Below are positions 6,679-8,633 of a stretch of 8,633 nt of DNA, piece by piece (the stretch's first letter is position 1; each line of letters starts with the position of its first letter). Made by a program: the position numbers and the translations under genes. The notes under the pieces were generated by a model. It ran no database searches, was not told the origin of the DNA, and worked only from the letters and a program-made list of their open reading frames with translations. This DNA is from Bordetella parapertussis (GTDB lineage: Bacteria > Pseudomonadota > Gammaproteobacteria > Burkholderiales > Burkholderiaceae_C), in the NCBI GenBank assembly GCA_945890735.1, contig CAMDCZ010000059.1, forward strand, positions 1 through 8,633. The letters are read 5' to 3'.

Positions 6679-7431
6679 ATGAAACCGATCGCCATCATCG
6701 GGGCCATGCAACAAGAGTTGGCAGGCCTCAAGCAGGCTTTGCATAACCCGCACAGCCTCCAGCTGGGCTCGCGCCAAGTCACCACTGGCACCTGGCATGG
6801 CCATCCAGTGGTCCTGGCCTTGTCGCACATTGGCAAAGTCGCTGCCGCCACCACAGCCACCGCGCTGATCGAGCGTTTTGATGTGACCGAGATCATCTTC
6901 ACCGGCGTGGCCGGCGGTTTGGCCCCCGGTGTGAACATGGGCGACATGGTGGTGGCCACCGAGTTTGTGCAACACGACATGGACGCTTCACCCCTGTTCC
7001 CGCCCATGGAAGTCCCTTTGTATGGGCGCGCCCATTTCCCCACCAATGTGCGCTTGACGCAAAGCCTGACCCAAGCGGCGCAAGACATCTTGAAAAACCC
7101 TGGGCAGTGGTTGGACCTGGCGGTGCTGCACGAGTTGCATGTGCAGTCGCCCAAGGTGCATGCCGGATTGGTGGTCAGTGGCGACCGGTTTGTCTCAACT
7201 TCGCATGAGAGCCAAGCCTTGCAACAGCGTTTGCCCAAGGCCTTGGCGGTGGAAATGGAAGGCGCTGCGGTGGCACAGGTGTGCTTGGATTACGGTGTGC
7301 CTTTTGGCGCGGTGAGAACGGTGTCAGACCGCGCGGATGACAGCGCCACGCATGACTTTTCACGCTTCATTCACGAAGTCGCTGGGCGCTACAGCTTGGC
7401 CTTGCTGGGTACCTGGCTGGGGCAGCGCTGA
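6679..7431 (+). CDS. mtnN: 5'-methylthioadenosine/S-adenosylhomocysteine nucleosidase
   Basis: Cytoplasmic nucleosidase that cleaves adenine from methylthioadenosine and S-adenosylhomocysteine. This clears inhibitors of SAM-dependent enzymes and feeds methionine salvage and the activated methyl cycle. The 250 residues start with IAIIGAMQQEL, where Glu13 matches E. coli Glu12. FTGVAGGL (about 74-81) follows. VEMEGAAVAQVC carries Met193 and Glu194, equivalent to Met173 and Glu174, and VSDRADD carries the catalytic Asp217, equivalent to Asp197. It is about 18 residues longer than the E. coli enzyme, with extra sequence mostly in the middle (about 117-160). AGGGG at 6667-6671 lies seven bases before the ATG. 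Only 27 bases separate it from pntB and no terminator is seen, so it is probably co-transcribed with the pnt genes. Purine nucleoside phosphorylase relatives share the fold, but the conserved catalytic residues favour MtnN. Confidence 0.94.
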   Translation: MKPIAIIGAMQQELAGLKQALHNPHSLQLGSRQVTTGTWHGHPVVLALSHIGKVAAATTATALIERFDVTEIIFTGVAGGLAPGVNMGDMVVATEFVQHDMDASPLFPPMEVPLYGRAHFPTNVRLTQSLTQAAQDILKNPGQWLDLAVLHELHVQSPKVHAGLVVSGDRFVSTSHESQALQQRLPKALAVEMEGAAVAQVCLDYGVPFGAVRTVSDRADDSATHDFSRFIHEVAGRYSLALLGTWLGQR

Positions 7432-7435
7432 GGAC

Positions 7436-8422
7436 TTATTTCAGCCACCCGCGCTTGCGGAAGTACCACATGGGAACGACCGCACTGGCAATCATGAGTG
7501 AGACCGCGAAAGCATAGCCAAACTCCCATTGCAGCTCTGGCATGCGTTGGAAATTCATGCCGTAAACGCTGGCGATCAAGGTGGGCGGCAGCAATGCCAC
7601 ACTGGCCACCGAGAAGATCTTGATGATCTTGTTTTGGTTGATGTTGATGAAGCCGACCGTGGCATCCATCAAGAAGTTGATCTTGTCAAACAAAAAAGCG
7701 GTGTGGCTGTCCAGCGAATCAATGTCTCGCAAAATTTGCCGTGCATCATCAAACTGCTCGGCACTGAGCATGCGCAAACGCATGGCAAAACTCAAGGCAC
7801 GTCGGGTGTCCATCATGTTGCGGCGGATGCGGCCATTCAAATCCTCTTGCCGGGCAATCTCGCCCAACACCTCACCGGCCAAGGCATCGGTCACGTCACC
7901 TGACAACACCATCTTGCTGACTTTTTCGAGTTCATCGTAAACACCTTCCAAGGTGTCGGCGGAGTACTCGGCATCGGCAGAAAACAACTCCAGCAGCACA
8001 TCTTTGGCGTCTTCGATCAAGCCCGGGGCACGCCGTGCCCGCAGCCGCAGCAAGCGAAAAACCGGGAGGTCTTCATCATGGACAGAGAACAAGACACCAT
8101 GGCTTTTCAGCGCATCGTTGTGGCGGTTCAAGATGAACGCCACCCGGACCGCGCGGGGCGCCTGCGGATCGGCGATCAAAAAATCGGAGCGGATATGTAA
8201 CTCGCCGTTGTCCTCTTCGTAAAAGCGCGCGGATTCCTCGATGTCTTCGTCCATGGCATCTTCGGGAATCTGAACCCCGAAGTGCTGGCTGACCCAACGC
8301 TTTTCGTCGGGCGTGGGCGACTCCATGTCAACCCAGATGGGTTGGAATTGGGAGAGTTCTGATTCGCTAGAGATCTCTTCTTGGAACAAACGGCCATTGG
8401 CCAGCGAGAAAATATTGAGCAT
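7436..8422 (-). CDS. corA: CorA-type magnesium/cobalt transport protein
   Basis: Inner-membrane divalent cation channel of the CorA/MIT family, 328 residues, expected to work as a homopentamer that admits Mg2+ (also Co2+ or Ni2+). A long, acidic cytoplasmic N-terminal domain is followed by two C-terminal helices at about 266-286 and 303-321. The selectivity motif YGMNF has its GMN at 288-290, and the following MPEL (294-297) marks the classical CorA group. The basic C-terminus RKRGWLK lies in the cytoplasm. The acidic runs DEDIEES and YEEDNGE in the N-terminal domain are reasonable places for regulatory Mg2+ binding, which is an inference. The ATG at 8422 gives the usual opening MLNIFSLANGRLFQEE. 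There is no strong Shine-Dalgarno sequence; a GAG in a small hairpin (8429-8440) is the nearest candidate. Its stop lies four bases from the mtnN stop on the other strand. Confidence 0.95.
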   Translation of the reverse strand: MLNIFSLANGRLFQEEISSESELSQFQPIWVDMESPTPDEKRWVSQHFGVQIPEDAMDEDIEESARFYEEDNGELHIRSDFLIADPQAPRAVRVAFILNRHNDALKSHGVLFSVHDEDLPVFRLLRLRARRAPGLIEDAKDVLLELFSADAEYSADTLEGVYDELEKVSKMVLSGDVTDALAGEVLGEIARQEDLNGRIRRNMMDTRRALSFAMRLRMLSAEQFDDARQILRDIDSLDSHTAFLFDKINFLMDATVGFININQNKIIKIFSVASVALLPPTLIASVYGMNFQRMPELQWEFGYAFAVSLMIASAVVPMWYFRKRGWLK

Positions 8423-8428
8423 GGCAAT

Positions 8429-8440
8429 CTCAGTGCTGAG
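8429..8440 (-). repeat. Short hairpin at the corA ribosome-binding region
   Basis: CTCAG and CTGAG form a nearly perfect palindrome with two central bases, ending six bases before the corA ATG. In RNA the likely form is a 4-base stem with a 4-base loop. The only Shine-Dalgarno-like bases (GAG) lie in its 3' arm, so the hairpin could mask the ribosome-binding site. Confidence 0.35.
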
Positions 8441-8468
8441 GTGAGCGGGACAAAAAGATGGATGGGTC

Positions 8469-8510
8469 GCTTTCGGTCGGCTCGGCTGGATGCCTGAAAG
8501 AACCGAAAGC
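8469..8510 (-). repeat. Inverted repeat in the presumed corA leader
   Basis: GCTTTCGGT (8469-8477) and ACCGAAAGC (8502-8510) are perfect 9-base inverted arms separated by 24 bases. In the RNA made toward corA they form a stem whose loop includes a small GGC/GCC pairing. A T-rich stretch on the minus strand (TCTTTTTG, 8450-8457) lies about 11 bases past the stem. That is too far for a standard intrinsic terminator but compatible with an attenuator-like leader. GGTCGG (8475-8480) could instead pair with CCGACC (8513-8518), so two exclusive folds are possible. Confidence 0.45.
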
Positions 8511-8525
8511 TACCGACCAGGGTAG
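8510..8525 (-). repeat. Small hairpin next to the larger inverted repeat
   Basis: CTACC (8510-8514) and GGTAG (8521-8525) can form a 5-base stem with a 6-base loop. The loop and one arm contain the CCGACC segment that could instead pair with GGTCGG at 8475-8480, so this hairpin would compete with the longer-range fold. Confidence 0.35.
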
Positions 8526-8562
8526 GTTTCCAAGGATGGCTCCATGTGTATTGATGAATGGA

Positions 8563-8571
8563 ATTATGGCA
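8563..8571 (-). promoter_or_regulatory. Candidate extended -10 promoter for corA
   Basis: Read on the minus strand, the sequence is TGCCATAAT: an extended -10 element (TG, one base, then CATAAT), with five of six matches to TATAAT. I find no good -35 at the usual distance, which is acceptable for extended -10 promoters. Transcription would begin near 8555-8557, giving a leader of about 135 bases before the corA ATG. This rests on a consensus match by eye only. Confidence 0.35.
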
Positions 8572-8633
8572 CTGCAACAAGTCAGTGCGTTGACTGTTAG
8601 AGTAGTCCGCTTTCGCCGCCCCATCCCCCATGC

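Larger units (their letters stand above)
8423..8633. other. Upstream region of corA, no complete gene
   Basis: These 211 bases hold a candidate minus-strand promoter near 8563-8571, then inverted repeats between it and the corA start. The longer reading frames here on the minus strand run out of frame into corA and resemble no family, so I do not call them. At the far end, minus-strand codons from 8632 down to a TAA at 8599-8597 read HGGWGGESGLL. This could be the last residues of another minus-strand gene lying mainly beyond the window, but eleven codons are too few to judge. Confidence 0.5.

Noticed and set aside
1..8633. Mobile elements, CRISPR arrays, tRNA or rRNA genes, defence or phage systems
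   Set aside because: I found no direct-repeat arrays, terminal inverted repeats around a transposase, cloverleaf sequence or foreign-looking composition; all main frames are core metabolic or transport genes.

Overview
The window looks like chromosomal housekeeping DNA from a betaproteobacterium, probably Burkholderiales of the Comamonadaceae type. The basis is protein style and gene content: a PTS phosphoryl chain without a permease, HPr with the HARASAKL active-site sequence, a three-gene transhydrogenase, and moderately GC-rich DNA with heavy use of the leucine codon TTG. Codon style looks uniform across the genes. I see no tRNA, rRNA, CRISPR array, insertion sequence, integrase or phage gene. 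The genus is not proven from the sequence.

Layout. (1) Positions 1-668, minus strand: the first 222 residues of a family III (CaiB/BaiF) CoA transferase, cut by the window edge. (2) Divergent from it, 730-3181, plus strand: a tight operon of a mannose-type EIIA, HPr (ptsH) and Enzyme I (ptsI). No sugar permease or EIIB is present in the window. (3) 3216-3710, minus strand: a NudJ-like Nudix hydrolase, convergent with ptsI and divergent from the next block. (4) 3786-6651, plus strand: pntAA, pntAB and pntB, the proton-translocating NAD(P) transhydrogenase with its alpha subunit split in two. (5) 6679-7431, plus strand: MTA/SAH nucleosidase (mtnN), 27 bases after pntB and probably on the same transcript. 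(6) 7436-8422, minus strand: a CorA-type magnesium/cobalt channel, ending only 4 bases from mtnN. (7) 8423-8633: the upstream region of corA, with a candidate extended -10 promoter and a probable structured leader. The far end may hold the last codons of another minus-strand gene.

How the genes work together. EI takes phosphate from PEP and passes it through HPr His15 to EIIA His10. Without a permease this chain is best read as a regulatory relay reporting carbon and energy state, and Ser46 of HPr is available for HPr kinase. PntAA-AB-B couples the proton gradient to NADPH formation. MtnN removes the inhibitory by-products of SAM-dependent reactions. No clearly new biological system is present. 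The points most worth checking are the corA leader, initiation of the SD-less HPr gene, and the abutting 3' ends of mtnN and corA.
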